The notes under the pieces: generated by a model
Databases searched by the model: none
Seen by the model: only the letters and a program-made list of their open reading frames with translations
What the model was told of the DNA's origin: nothing
Program-made: the position numbers and the translations under genes
Source: Dehalococcoidia bacterium
GTDB taxonomy: Bacteria; Chloroflexota; Dehalococcoidia; Dehalococcoidales; Fen-1064
DNA: 64,000 nt
Assembly: GCA_011171075.1 (NCBI GenBank)
Contig: DUFD01000044.1
Coordinates: forward strand, 55,958-119,957
Reading direction: 5' to 3'
Shown here: in pieces, positions 35,372 to 43,145 of the stretch
Position numbering within the stretch: position 1 is the stretch's first letter
Layout of the letters: every line of letters begins with the position of its first letter

Positions 35372-36205
35372 CTATTGAAGTATCGTGTTGTCCAGCAGCC
35401 TCGTCTTACCGAACCTGACCACCAGTGACAACAGTGCAGAATCGGTAATGGTTTCCAGTTCTTCCAGTGTCCTGATATCGGCGATGCTGACGTACTCTAT
35501 CTCGGCCAGGGGCTGCTGCCGGATGTGGTCGGTTACTACCTGCCGCAGGTGTTCAGCATTTCTTTCGCCCTGTGACCACAACTCTTCGGCAAATTTTATT
35601 GCCTCGTAGAGAGACACTGCTGCCTGACGCTGCTCGGGACGGAGGTAGACATGGCGACTGCTCATGGCCAAGCCGTCGGGCTCACGCACTGTGGGGCAGA
35701 CGACTATCTCCAGGTTCATGTTGAGGTCGGCCACCATCTTCTTTATGACCAGTGCCTGCTGGGCGTCCTTCTGTCCGAAGTAGGCACGGGTCGGCTTGAC
35801 GATGTTGAACAGCTTGGTGCAGACGGTGGTGACGCCGCGGAAATGGGTCGGGCGGGAAGCCCCCTCAAGTCGTTCCGTGAGCTTGCCTACCTCCACCCAG
35901 CTGCTGAATCCTTGCGGGTACATATCGGCGACTGTCGGCATGAAGACTACGTCCGTACCGGCCTCCTCAAGCATGGCCAGGTCACTCTTGGTATCACGGG
36001 GGTAGTCCTCGAAGTCCTCGGCAGGCCCGAACTGGGTAGGGTTGACGAAAATACTGGCGGCCACTGAAGCATTTTCTTCGTGGGCGCGCCTCACCAGTGC
36101 GATGTGGCCTTCGTGGAGATAGCCCATGGTGGGGACAAAACCCAACGGCTCGGCCAACTCAGACCGCAGCCGTTTCATCTGGGCTATTGATTCAGCAACC
36201 TGCAT
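35372..36205 (-). CDS. panC: Pantothenate synthetase (pantoate-beta-alanine ligase)
   Basis: Joins pantoate and beta-alanine with ATP, the last step of vitamin B5 synthesis. HIGH-like VPTMGYLHEGHIALVRRA, FVNPTQFGPAEDFEDYPR, FGQKDAQQ and the KMSKS-like AMSSRHVYL are visible. Start ATG at 36205 (MQVAESIAQM) lies 7 bases after the panB stop with AAGGCGG before it; a 28-codon extension would run back into panB and is rejected. 277 residues. Confidence 0.96.
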   Translation of the reverse strand: MQVAESIAQMKRLRSELAEPLGFVPTMGYLHEGHIALVRRAHEENASVAASIFVNPTQFGPAEDFEDYPRDTKSDLAMLEEAGTDVVFMPTVADMYPQGFSSWVEVGKLTERLEGASRPTHFRGVTTVCTKLFNIVKPTRAYFGQKDAQQALVIKKMVADLNMNLEIVVCPTVREPDGLAMSSRHVYLRPEQRQAAVSLYEAIKFAEELWSQGERNAEHLRQVVTDHIRQQPLAEIEYVSIADIRTLEELETITDSALLSLVVRFGKTRLLDNTILQ

Positions 36206-36212
36206 TGCCGCC

Positions 36213-37046
36213 TTACTTCGTGGCCAGTCCGGCCAGTATGCTTTCGTCCATGGCGATGCTTTGTTTCTTGGTGGGGAAGTCGCCGGCACGGACCTCGTTG
36301 TAGTACTCCGTAACGGCGCCGGTTATGATATCGGCCAGCCTGGCGTACTGCTTGGCATGCCGCGGTACGAAATCGGTGAAAGAGCCGAGCAGGTCGTTGA
36401 TTACCTGGACCTGACCGTCGCATTGAGGACCGGCACCAATACCAATGGTAGGGACACTGACCTTTTGTGTTATCAGGCCTGCCAACGGGGCAGGTACTGT
36501 CTCCAGGACAATGGAAAATACACCTGCCTGCTCCAGGGCTTTAGCGTCTTCGAGTATTCTGACGGCCGCCTCAGGGGTCTTCCCCTGGGCACGGTGCCCG
36601 CCGAACTGGTTGATTGACTGGGGTGTTAGTCCAATGTGTCCCATCACCGGGATTCCGCACTCGACGATTCTCCTTGCTTTTTCGGCGACGGTAACGCCAC
36701 CCTCCAGCTTGACGGCCTGGCAACCACCTTCCTGTATAAAGCGGGCTGCGTTGCGCAGGGCGTCCTCAACGGTGACGTGGTAGGTCATGAAAGGCATATC
36801 GCCGACGACCAGCGCCTGCTCTGTGCCTCTGACGACTGCCCTGGTGTGGTGCAGCATTACTTCCATAGTTACCGGGATGGTGTTCTCGTAGCCCAGGACA
36901 ACCATACCCAGGCTATCGCCGACGAGAATCAGTGGTACGCCTACCCGGTCAACGAGCTTGGCGGTCGTGTAGTCGTAAGCGGTGAGCATGACGATTTTCT
37001 CACCGTTTTGCTTCATCTCTCTTATCTGGTTAATAGTGGTGCGCAT
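36213..37046 (-). CDS. panB: 3-methyl-2-oxobutanoate hydroxymethyltransferase
   Basis: Makes ketopantoate from 2-ketoisovalerate using methylene-tetrahydrofolate. 277 residues. MLTAYDYTTAKLVDRVGVPLILVGDSLGMVVLGY with the metal-binding Asp residues, LEGG...GHIGLTPQS and the catalytic Glu region SIVLETVP are conserved. Third gene of the operon, 11 bases after panD. Confidence 0.96.
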   Translation of the reverse strand: MRTTINQIREMKQNGEKIVMLTAYDYTTAKLVDRVGVPLILVGDSLGMVVLGYENTIPVTMEVMLHHTRAVVRGTEQALVVGDMPFMTYHVTVEDALRNAARFIQEGGCQAVKLEGGVTVAEKARRIVECGIPVMGHIGLTPQSINQFGGHRAQGKTPEAAVRILEDAKALEQAGVFSIVLETVPAPLAGLITQKVSVPTIGIGAGPQCDGQVQVINDLLGSFTDFVPRHAKQYARLADIITGAVTEYYNEVRAGDFPTKKQSIAMDESILAGLATK

Positions 37047-37057
37047 GGTTCCCCTCC

Positions 37058-37429
37058 TTAAACTGGAGCGGTTTCGGTGATTCGTCGGACTGAGGTGCTG
37101 ACATTGTTGGTATTCACGTGGACGATTGTGGGCCGGAAGGTGCGGGCTTCTTCCTCGTTAACATGGCAGTAGGAGAGGATAATAACCAGGTCGCCGCGCG
37201 AGACCAGCCTGGCAGCCGCCCCGTTGACGCAAATCTCGCCCGGGCCACCTTCAATGGCGTAGGTGGTGAAGCGGGAGCCGTTGTTGATATCCAGCACCTG
37301 TACCTGCTCGAAGGGCAGGATATCGGCTTCCTCCATGAGCTTGCGGTCGATGGTGATACTGCCTTCGTAGTTAATATTGCAGTCCGTGATGGTTGCCCGG
37401 TGAATTTTACTCTTCAGCATGATTCTCAT
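37058..37429 (-). CDS. panD: Aspartate 1-decarboxylase proenzyme
   Basis: Pyruvoyl enzyme that makes beta-alanine from aspartate. 123 residues. The self-cleavage Gly-Ser pair is in [16 protein letters not shown], so the pyruvoyl group can form; [12 protein letters not shown] is the usual N-terminus and GAAARLV follows in the C-terminal part. ATG at 37429 has GAGGGA 6 bases upstream; an ATG three codons later is also possible. Second gene of the operon. Confidence 0.95.
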   Translation of the reverse strand: MRIMLKSKIHRATITDCNINYEGSITIDRKLMEEADILPFEQVQVLDINNGSRFTTYAIEGGPGEICVNGAAARLVSRGDLVIILSYCHVNEEEARTFRPTIVHVNTNNVSTSVRRITETAPV

Positions 37430-37521
37430 AGTACTTCCCTCATATCAGGTTCATTCCGGTATTCTCCGGCATTCCTGCTTGTCTATTACCTCCGTGTTTA
37501 GATGGTGATTGAGTTCCCCCT

Positions 37522-38397
37522 TTATCTTACTTCTACTCTAGAATCCTCAAGCAGCCTCTGTAGTTCACCAGCCTGCTGCTGATTTATTCGCCCCTTGGCC
37601 AACGCAATCGGAATGGTCTGCCGGCCGAGGTCGAGGTACGTGGGGAGCACTGCAGGGGCTGCCTTTTCCAGGGCATTAATGTGTTTCGTGATGGTGCCGG
37701 TATCACCACGGGCAATCGGTCCGGTGAGGCATTGCGGGATACCGACCCTTTCGATATTGGCAATCGTGCCGCGTAATAGCGGAAGCAGTGCATTAGTAGC
37801 CTGTTCAGGCGGGACATTGAAGGTCTGCCAAAGGTCGGTGGCCAGCTTGACTAGGGTAACGAGGTAGTTGCAGGCAATGACGGCGGCGGCGTGATAGAGT
37901 ACTTTGTCTTCAGATTTCAGCTCTATCCAGGTGCCATCAAGAGTGGTGGCAATTTCTTTGAGCGTGCTCAGCAGGGGCTCATCAGCTTCGAGGGCAAAGG
38001 TCGAGCCAGCGATGTTGTTTATAGCCTGTTCAACACTGGCGAAGGTCTGCAGGGGATGAATAGCACCGACACTGGCTCCCTGCGTTCTGGCTGGCTCAAG
38101 CGAATTGACGGAATCGGCACCGCTGCAATGAGCGACGCTCTGGCCAGGGTGCCATTTAATTGAGGATACTACGGTGGAGATAGCGTCGTCCGGGGTGGTG
38201 ATGAAGACAAGCTCAGCGGAATCGGCGACAGCCTGGCTGCTTGTTACGGCACTACAGCCATTGATGGCCTGCGCCAGCCTGTCGGCTGATGCCTGACTTC
38301 GACTGGCAACGGCGACCACTTGATACCCGCGCTCGCTTAGCCTGATTGCAAGCGCCGTGCCTACCGTTCCAGCCCCTATAAATCCCAGCTTTGGCAT
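37522..38397 (-). CDS. Rossmann/DUF2520 reductase, candidate ketopantoate reductase (PanG-like)
   Basis: NAD(P)-binding protein of 291 residues: Rossmann N-terminus KLGFIGAGTVGTALAIRLSERG, then VFITTPDDAI, a GAIHPLQTFAS loop and a helical DUF2520 C-terminus from about 150. The operon makes beta-alanine, ketopantoate and pantothenate but has no panE; this protein sits first, exactly where the missing reduction of ketopantoate belongs. A distinct ketopantoate reductase class, PanG, is known from Francisella; I believe it is of this domain type but cannot verify it here. ATG at 38397 preferred over a GTG at 38409 because GGAG/GAGG precede it. Confidence 0.78.
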   Translation of the reverse strand: MPKLGFIGAGTVGTALAIRLSERGYQVVAVASRSQASADRLAQAINGCSAVTSSQAVADSAELVFITTPDDAISTVVSSIKWHPGQSVAHCSGADSVNSLEPARTQGASVGAIHPLQTFASVEQAINNIAGSTFALEADEPLLSTLKEIATTLDGTWIELKSEDKVLYHAAAVIACNYLVTLVKLATDLWQTFNVPPEQATNALLPLLRGTIANIERVGIPQCLTGPIARGDTGTITKHINALEKAAPAVLPTYLDLGRQTIPIALAKGRINQQQAGELQRLLEDSRVEVR

Positions 38398-38421
38398 TTC
38401 GCACCTCACTCCAAAGCCCGG

Positions 38422-38456
38422 AATAAAAATACCCTCTCAGGCACCACCCGAGAGGG
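38422..38456 (-). terminator. Intrinsic terminator in the pantothenate leader (attenuator)
   Basis: Minus strand CCCTCTC-GG-GTGGTG-CC-T-GAGAGGG, a 9-base stem with one bulge, then TATTTTTATT. It lies between the promoter and the first gene, so it must be conditional or leaky. Its GGTGG loop side can pair instead with GGCCACCAACC at 38547-38557. Confidence 0.8.
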
Positions 38457-38484
38457 CATCTCAGCATCAATATTGTGCCGTCTC

Positions 38485-38571
38485 GGTCGTATCCGATCCA
38501 AGCGACCATCTATTGTTAAAAATCCCCGGTAGCTCACCACCTGCCCGGTTGGTGGCCGTTTTCTTACCGGT
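38485..38571 (-). ncRNA. Structured leader of the pantothenate operon, candidate pan-motif RNA
   Basis: The transcript should begin near 38571. Hairpin 1 (38526-38570): outer stem CCGGTA/TACCGG, an asymmetric purine-rich internal loop (AGAAAACGG opposite TGAGC), inner stem CCACC/GGTGG, 9-base loop. Hairpin 2 (38485-38507): GGTCG/CGACC. A cis-regulatory RNA class called pan motif is known upstream of pantothenate genes in Chloroflexi and Firmicutes; location and hairpin layout fit, but I cannot confirm the consensus by eye. It is followed by an intrinsic terminator. Confidence 0.55.
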
Positions 38572-38577
38572 ACTTGG

Positions 38578-38606
38578 ATACTAACAGTTTCAGGCGTATT
38601 TGTCAA
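38578..38606 (-). promoter_or_regulatory. Promoter of the pantothenate operon
   Basis: Consensus TTGACA (38601-38606), 17-base spacer, TAGTAT (38578-38583). Start near 38571, leader about 174 bases. The remaining stretch 38607-38748 up to the next gene shows nothing recognisable. Confidence 0.8.
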
Positions 38607-38748
38607 TAGCGGGGCTTCTATTTCGGGGTACGTAATTACGCCTATTGGTGAAATAATGCTGTATTCTTGAGGCTGATTCGGGTATCATGGGGAAACAACT
38701 AGTACTTTAGAAAGGGTGGAAGACTCATAGTAGTATTTTTGTCCCTGC

Positions 38749-39492
38749 TCAGCCTCTCTTCCGTCCATATATCAGTGTACCCCGCCAGGTTGCGTATTCG
38801 GGCTGGCTCAGGGTCCTGATATAGGTTTCCAGTTTATTAACACCACGCTCGAATTCTGTCTGAGGTAAAAGGCGATAGGTGGAGACATATTTGCCTTTTA
38901 CCTTGCGAAGGTATTCTTCGTCTATTGAGATGCGTTCACCGAGCACCGCTTCGTGTTTGATATCATGGAAGCCGGCAGTGACCAGCAGGTCACATATTAC
39001 GGGTACATCAGGGAATCTGGCTTTGTCAATATCAATAGCACCGGGGAAAAACCGTTTAAAGACGGGATGCTCGTTTTCGATTTGCTCGTGACTGGATGTC
39101 AGAAGGACCAGTGCCCCGTCCCTCAAAACTCGATGGCATTCTGAAAACAGGTGCTCCAGGTTGCTTATCTGATGGATAACATAGGTCGCCGTGATGATAT
39201 CGAAGCAGCTGTCACGGAAAGGCAGCCTGTTATTTGCTGCGTTAGTGCATATTACTTCCAGTGATTTCTCTCTGGCTGCCCTCAGCATAGGTAAAGAGAT
39301 ATCAACACCGACTATGTCCAGATTTAATAGGTCGAGTAGCTGGCTGGCCAGGCTTCCGGTACCACAGCCCACATCGAGGACCTTCATTCCTTCTCGAATC
39401 CCACCAAACTCGGCCAGTTTTTGGGTACGGTGTTTTGAGAATGAACGATACTCGTCGTACGTCTGGGAGATATCTGTATAATCGATGCTCAT
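38749..39492 (-). CDS. Class I SAM-dependent methyltransferase
   Basis: 247 residues, Methyltransf_11 type. SAM motif I VLDVGCGTGSLASQLL, motif II VGVDISLPML, and ITATYVIHQISNLEHLFSEC-like post-motif region. The N-terminus YTDISQTYDEYRSFSKHRT is typical of UbiE-like small-molecule enzymes. It diverges from the radical SAM gene with a 126-base shared promoter region, so a functional link to the Memo locus is possible but unproven. Substrate unknown. Confidence 0.87.
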   Translation of the reverse strand: MSIDYTDISQTYDEYRSFSKHRTQKLAEFGGIREGMKVLDVGCGTGSLASQLLDLLNLDIVGVDISLPMLRAAREKSLEVICTNAANNRLPFRDSCFDIITATYVIHQISNLEHLFSECHRVLRDGALVLLTSSHEQIENEHPVFKRFFPGAIDIDKARFPDVPVICDLLVTAGFHDIKHEAVLGERISIDEEYLRKVKGKYVSTYRLLPQTEFERGVNKLETYIRTLSQPEYATWRGTLIYGRKRG

Positions 39493-39504
39493 CTTTTGCC
39501 CTGG

Positions 39505-39513
39505 ATTATACCA
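39505..39513 (-). promoter_or_regulatory. Extended -10 promoter of the methyltransferase gene
   Basis: TGGTATAAT on the minus strand, TGn-TATAAT form; predicted start about 39498, leader only some 6 bases. Confidence 0.5.
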
Positions 39514-39585
39514 TCTCTATCTTGCCGAAGCATCCCGTTGTTTCTGGTTCACCCCTGTTAGGGGTATAATAGGGCAGAACCTGAG

Positions 39586-39594
39586 TGATATAAT
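39586..39594 (+). promoter_or_regulatory. Extended -10 promoter of the radical SAM operon
   Basis: TGATATAAT, start about 39601, leader about 24 bases. A second TATAAT lies at 39565-39570 in the same direction. Confidence 0.55.
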
Positions 39595-39624
39595 TGGGTC
39601 GTGGAGTAACCCGCAGGGGTGGAG

Positions 39625-40647
39625 ATGCACGAGGCACTGCTCTTTGAGAAACTACCATCCTCTTTCGTCCGATGTGGCACCTGTCAATGGCGCTGCACCA
39701 TTGCTCCGGGTGAATCCGGCTACTGCCGCATATACCAGAACCGGGATGGGAGTCTGTACAATCTCAACTATGCTCAGGTCTCCTCAATGGCCGCCGACCC
39801 GATTGAGAAGAAACCGCTATTTCACTTCTATCCCGGGAGTCTGTGCTTTTCACTTGGTGGCTGGGGGTGTAACTTCCACTGCGAAGGCTGCCAGAACTGG
39901 CAGATTTCAGCGGTCCGTGATAGAGAACGGTGGTACGGCTCCCGTGAGGTGCTGCCGGAGGTGGCGGTGCAACTGGCGCAAAATTATGACTGCCAGGGCA
40001 TCTCCTGGACATACAACGAGCCGAGTATCTGGTTTGAATACACCCTGGATTCGGCCCGTCTGGCCAAGGAGAGGGGTCTGTACACTGTTTACGTGACCAA
40101 CGGATATCTGACCCCCGATGCGCTGGACACAATCGGGCCGTATCTGGATGCCTGGCGGGTAGATGTCAAGGGCTTTTCCGATATCCTGTACCGCAAGTTG
40201 ACGAAGATTATGCACTGGCGGGGAGTCCTTGAAGTGGCCGAGCGGGCAAAGCACAAGTGGAACATGCATGTCGAGGTGGTCACCAACGTCATCCCTACCA
40301 TGAATGACGATGACGAACAGCTCAAGGGTATTGCCGCCTGGATATATGAAAAACTGGGTGAACTGACACCTTGGCATGTGACCAGGTTCCATCCACAGTA
40401 CCAGATGATGGACCTGCCGATGACCCCCCTCGCTACCCTGGAACATGCCTATGATATCGGGCGGGCTGCCGGTCTCAAGTTTGTTTACTTGGGAAACGTA
40501 CCGGGACATGAATCGGAAAACACGGTCTGTTACTCCTGCGGTAAGCTCGATGTCGCCAGGTCTGGCTATGAGACCCGGATAACAGGGCTGGCGGGGTCAA
40601 AGTGTCAGTTCTGTGGTGCGGAGCTTAATATCAGGACAAACGGTTGA
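39625..40647 (+). CDS. AmmeMemoRadiSam system radical SAM enzyme
   Basis: Radical SAM protein of about 340 residues. The cluster motif is Cys-x3-Cys-x2-Cys in WGCNFHCEGCQNW (about residues 82-89). An N-terminal Cys group (CGTCQWRCTIAPGESGYC) and a C-terminal zinc-ribbon-like tail (CYSCGK, CQFCG) are both typical of this PflA-like family. Its gene is followed 13 bases later by the fused Memo-AMMECR1 gene, the combination that defines the AmmeMemoRadiSam system. The system's reaction is not established; the radical SAM enzyme is thought to modify a protein or small molecule with Memo. ATG at 39625 has AGGGG 5 bases upstream; a GTG at 39619 overlaps that site. Confidence 0.93.
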   Translation: MHEALLFEKLPSSFVRCGTCQWRCTIAPGESGYCRIYQNRDGSLYNLNYAQVSSMAADPIEKKPLFHFYPGSLCFSLGGWGCNFHCEGCQNWQISAVRDRERWYGSREVLPEVAVQLAQNYDCQGISWTYNEPSIWFEYTLDSARLAKERGLYTVYVTNGYLTPDALDTIGPYLDAWRVDVKGFSDILYRKLTKIMHWRGVLEVAERAKHKWNMHVEVVTNVIPTMNDDDEQLKGIAAWIYEKLGELTPWHVTRFHPQYQMMDLPMTPLATLEHAYDIGRAAGLKFVYLGNVPGHESENTVCYSCGKLDVARSGYETRITGLAGSKCQFCGAELNIRTNG

Positions 40648-40660
40648 GGAGGTGGGCGTG

Positions 40661-41974
40661 ATGATTAGAGAGCCTGTTGTCGCAGGGTCATTTTACCCGG
40701 GAAAGGCTGACCAGCTCCGGTCAATGCTGGAACAACTGGTCGATGTGGCGGTAGCCAAAGAAGATGTGGTCGGAGCACTGATGCCGCATGCCGGTTACCA
40801 GTACTCTGGAGTGGTGGCCGGGGCGGTTATATCACGGGTCAGGTTTACGGATACGTTTGTTATCATGGGACCGAGTCACACCGGACTGGGAGAGCCCTTC
40901 AGCATCATGACTGAAGGTGTTTGGAGAACCCCGTTGGGTGAAGTGGCGATTGATGATGAGCTTGGTAAAAAGATTCTGTCCTTATCACGCTTCCTAAAGG
41001 AAGACCACGTAGCCCATCTTCAGGAGCACTCCGTCGAGGTCCAGCTGCCCTTTTTGCAGTTTTTTAAGCCGGACGTGGAAATAGTGCCCATCGTTCTCAT
41101 GCCTGCCGATGTCGCTGCCTACCAGGAGATTGGACAGGCGATAGCCGGGGCAATCGGCGAGCTTGGCAGAGAGGCGGTAATAATTGCTTCCGGGGACATG
41201 ACGCACTACGAGCCGCAAAAGGTTGCCAACGAAAAGGACCGGCAGGGGATAGAGGCAATGCTTGGTCTGGATGAGGTGGAACTATTAATAAGGGTTCGCA
41301 GGCAAGGCATATCGATGTGTGCCTATGCCCCGGCAGCTGTTATGATTGCTGCTGCCAAAGAACTCGGTGCTGGGGGGGCGGAACTCGTCAGGTACCAGAC
41401 AAGCGGTGATACCACGGGCGACTATTCGGCGGTGGTGGGATATGCGGGTATCATTATCAAGAAGGGTGGTATGTCTCCCATTGCTAAGCTGGCCAAGGAG
41501 GCTGTCGAGAACTACGTCCGCGACGGCAAGCGGTTCAAGCCGAAGAATCTTGTGCCTGAGATGAAGACTAGGGCCGGCGTCTTTGTCTCCCTCCACAAGC
41601 ACCACGAGCTACGTGGCTGCATCGGGACTTTTGAGCCGGTGGAGAGCAACGTTGCTGAGGAAATTGTGACCAACGCCATCAGTTCGGCGACCCGTGACCC
41701 GCGTTTTCTGCCCGTGAGTAGTGACGAACTGGCCGACCTCGAGTATAGCGTCGATGTACTGACAACCGCCGAGCCTGTCGAAAGTGAAGACCAGCTCGAC
41801 GCTAAGAAATACGGCGTCATCGTGGAAGCTGGATGGCGAAAGGGCCTCCTTCTTCCTGACCTCGAAGGTGTTGATAACGTTGATGAGCAGATTGATATTT
41901 GCCGTATGAAAGCAGGCATTGCTCCCGGCGAGAATGTCAACCTTTACCGATTCGAGGTGAAGAGATATAAGTAA
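40661..41974 (+). CDS. AmmeMemoRadiSam system B-A fusion (Memo + AMMECR1)
   Basis: 437-residue fusion. Residues about 1-265 are Memo (MIREPVVAGSFYPG start, MPHAGYQYSGVVAG, GPSHTGLGEPFS, QEHSVEVQLPFLQFF, ASGDMTHYEP), a dioxygenase-fold metal protein whose His/Cys site is retained in part. Residues about 275-437 are AMMECR1 with its hallmark LRGCIGTF. In many genomes these are two genes; here they are one reading frame with no stop or restart site between them. Start ATG at 40661 has GGAGGTGG 7 bases before it. Human MEMO1 and AMMECR1 are homologues of the two halves, but the bacterial function is unknown. Confidence 0.93.
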   Translation: MIREPVVAGSFYPGKADQLRSMLEQLVDVAVAKEDVVGALMPHAGYQYSGVVAGAVISRVRFTDTFVIMGPSHTGLGEPFSIMTEGVWRTPLGEVAIDDELGKKILSLSRFLKEDHVAHLQEHSVEVQLPFLQFFKPDVEIVPIVLMPADVAAYQEIGQAIAGAIGELGREAVIIASGDMTHYEPQKVANEKDRQGIEAMLGLDEVELLIRVRRQGISMCAYAPAAVMIAAAKELGAGGAELVRYQTSGDTTGDYSAVVGYAGIIIKKGGMSPIAKLAKEAVENYVRDGKRFKPKNLVPEMKTRAGVFVSLHKHHELRGCIGTFEPVESNVAEEIVTNAISSATRDPRFLPVSSDELADLEYSVDVLTTAEPVESEDQLDAKKYGVIVEAGWRKGLLLPDLEGVDNVDEQIDICRMKAGIAPGENVNLYRFEVKRYK

Positions 41975-41998
41975 TAAGGGAGGATCGAAGGGGTAAGG

Positions 41999-42568
41999 AT
42001 GATTAAAGACCTGATATTGAAGAACCGCAGCTATCGCCGTTTCAACGAAGATGTCACTATTGAAATGGAGACCCTGCGGGAACTGGTTGACCTGGCAAGG
42101 TGCTCGGCCTCGGCGTCGAACCGCCAGCCGCTGAAATATTACCTTGCCTGCGCTCCGGAAACGAATGCCAGAATATTCCCTACATTAAGGTGGGCAGCTG
42201 CTCTCACTGACTGGTCCGGTCCGTCCGAGGGCGAGCGCCCTTCTGCCTATATCATTATCCTCGGCGATACGGCAATAAGCAAGACCTTCGGGGTCGACCA
42301 CGGTATCGCTGCTCAGAGTATCATGCTTGGTGCCGTTGATAAGGGACTTGGTGGCTGCATGCTCGCCTCGGTCGACAGGGAAGAACTGCGCAGGCTGCTT
42401 GATATCCCGGAGCAGTATGAGATACTACTGGTGCTGGCACTGGGCAGCCCCAAAGAGAAGGTGGTGCTCGAAGAACTTGAACCGGGTGCCGACTTCCGCT
42501 ACTGGCGTGATGCCGACAGCGTCCACCACGTGCCCAAGCGGCGTTTAGATGACATAATCATTGGTTAG
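41999..42568 (+). CDS. Nitroreductase-family flavoprotein
   Basis: FMN-dependent oxidoreductase of 189 residues. KNRSYRRFNEDVTIEMETL with the FMN-binding Arg-Ser-x-Arg, CSASASNRQPLKYYLACAP, and the C-terminal LGGCMLASVDREELRRLL and LALGSPKEK motifs are visible. It begins 24 bases after the Memo-AMMECR1 stop and is probably in the same operon, giving a redox enzyme next to a radical SAM system. Substrate unknown; relatives reduce nitro compounds, quinones or act in dehydrogenation. Confidence 0.9.
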   Translation: MIKDLILKNRSYRRFNEDVTIEMETLRELVDLARCSASASNRQPLKYYLACAPETNARIFPTLRWAAALTDWSGPSEGERPSAYIIILGDTAISKTFGVDHGIAAQSIMLGAVDKGLGGCMLASVDREELRRLLDIPEQYEILLVLALGSPKEKVVLEELEPGADFRYWRDADSVHHVPKRRLDDIIIG

Positions 42569-42614
42569 ATGAAGTTAATGTGAGTCCAAGCCTTCTATCA
42601 AGGTACCTAGATTT

Positions 42615-43136
42615 ATGAGTGACATAATCCAAGTTTTCATCGAAAATCCTGCGGGATCGAGGACTAAAAACATACATAATGAGAAAACATTGGAATTAAA
42701 GGGGAGTATACCAGTTACTCGGGCTTACCCCTTCCCGTATGGGTTTATTCTCGGCACAACCAATGAAGATGGAGGCAATCTGGACTGCTTTGTGTTAACC
42801 AATCGCGTCCTTCGTAGAGGTGACGTTGTCGCTTGTTCCGTTGTGGGTTTAATGGAGCAATTTGAAGATGGTGAGCCAGATCATAACATACTGGCAACGC
42901 TAGTGGACGAGTCGGTAGCGTTAACGGAGTCCATGAAATCTAAACTTAAGAAATTCGTGACCGAGGTATTCAGCGAGTTGGGTGAAGATGTAGATGTGCG
43001 ACCCTCCGGCAGCGAGGTTCCGGACTACCTGGACGGAATGGTTCAACGGTTGAAGAGCAAGAAGATAACCCCAGGAGAATTCCTAGACGTTGCTCCAGCG
43101 CTAAGTCTAATCAAACAGTGCAGCGACCAAACTTAG
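42615..43136 (+). CDS. Inorganic-pyrophosphatase-family protein with degenerate active site
   Basis: 173 residues with the family I pyrophosphatase layout: FIENPAGSRTK, RAYPFPYGFI (Tyr51/Tyr55 of E. coli), then DGGNLDCFVL where active enzymes have DGDPxDxLV, and EDGEPDHNI where they have DExGxDxK. Thus Asp67 is Gly and Lys104 is Asn; the Arg43 position also appears changed. Asp65, Asp70 and Asp102 remain. Activity may be lost or altered. The gene is visibly AT-richer than its neighbours, suggesting transfer. It is followed 9 bases later by the DUF2779 nuclease gene. Confidence 0.8.
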   Translation: MSDIIQVFIENPAGSRTKNIHNEKTLELKGSIPVTRAYPFPYGFILGTTNEDGGNLDCFVLTNRVLRRGDVVACSVVGLMEQFEDGEPDHNILATLVDESVALTESMKSKLKKFVTEVFSELGEDVDVRPSGSEVPDYLDGMVQRLKSKKITPGEFLDVAPALSLIKQCSDQT

Positions 43137-43145
43137 TTACCGTGA

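Noticed and set aside
38422..38456. T-box riboswitch, because GGGTGGTGCC resembles the T-box sequence
   Set aside because: The CGCG part is missing, the segment is the loop of the terminator instead of the antiterminator side, and the downstream genes are not amino-acid or tRNA-synthetase genes.
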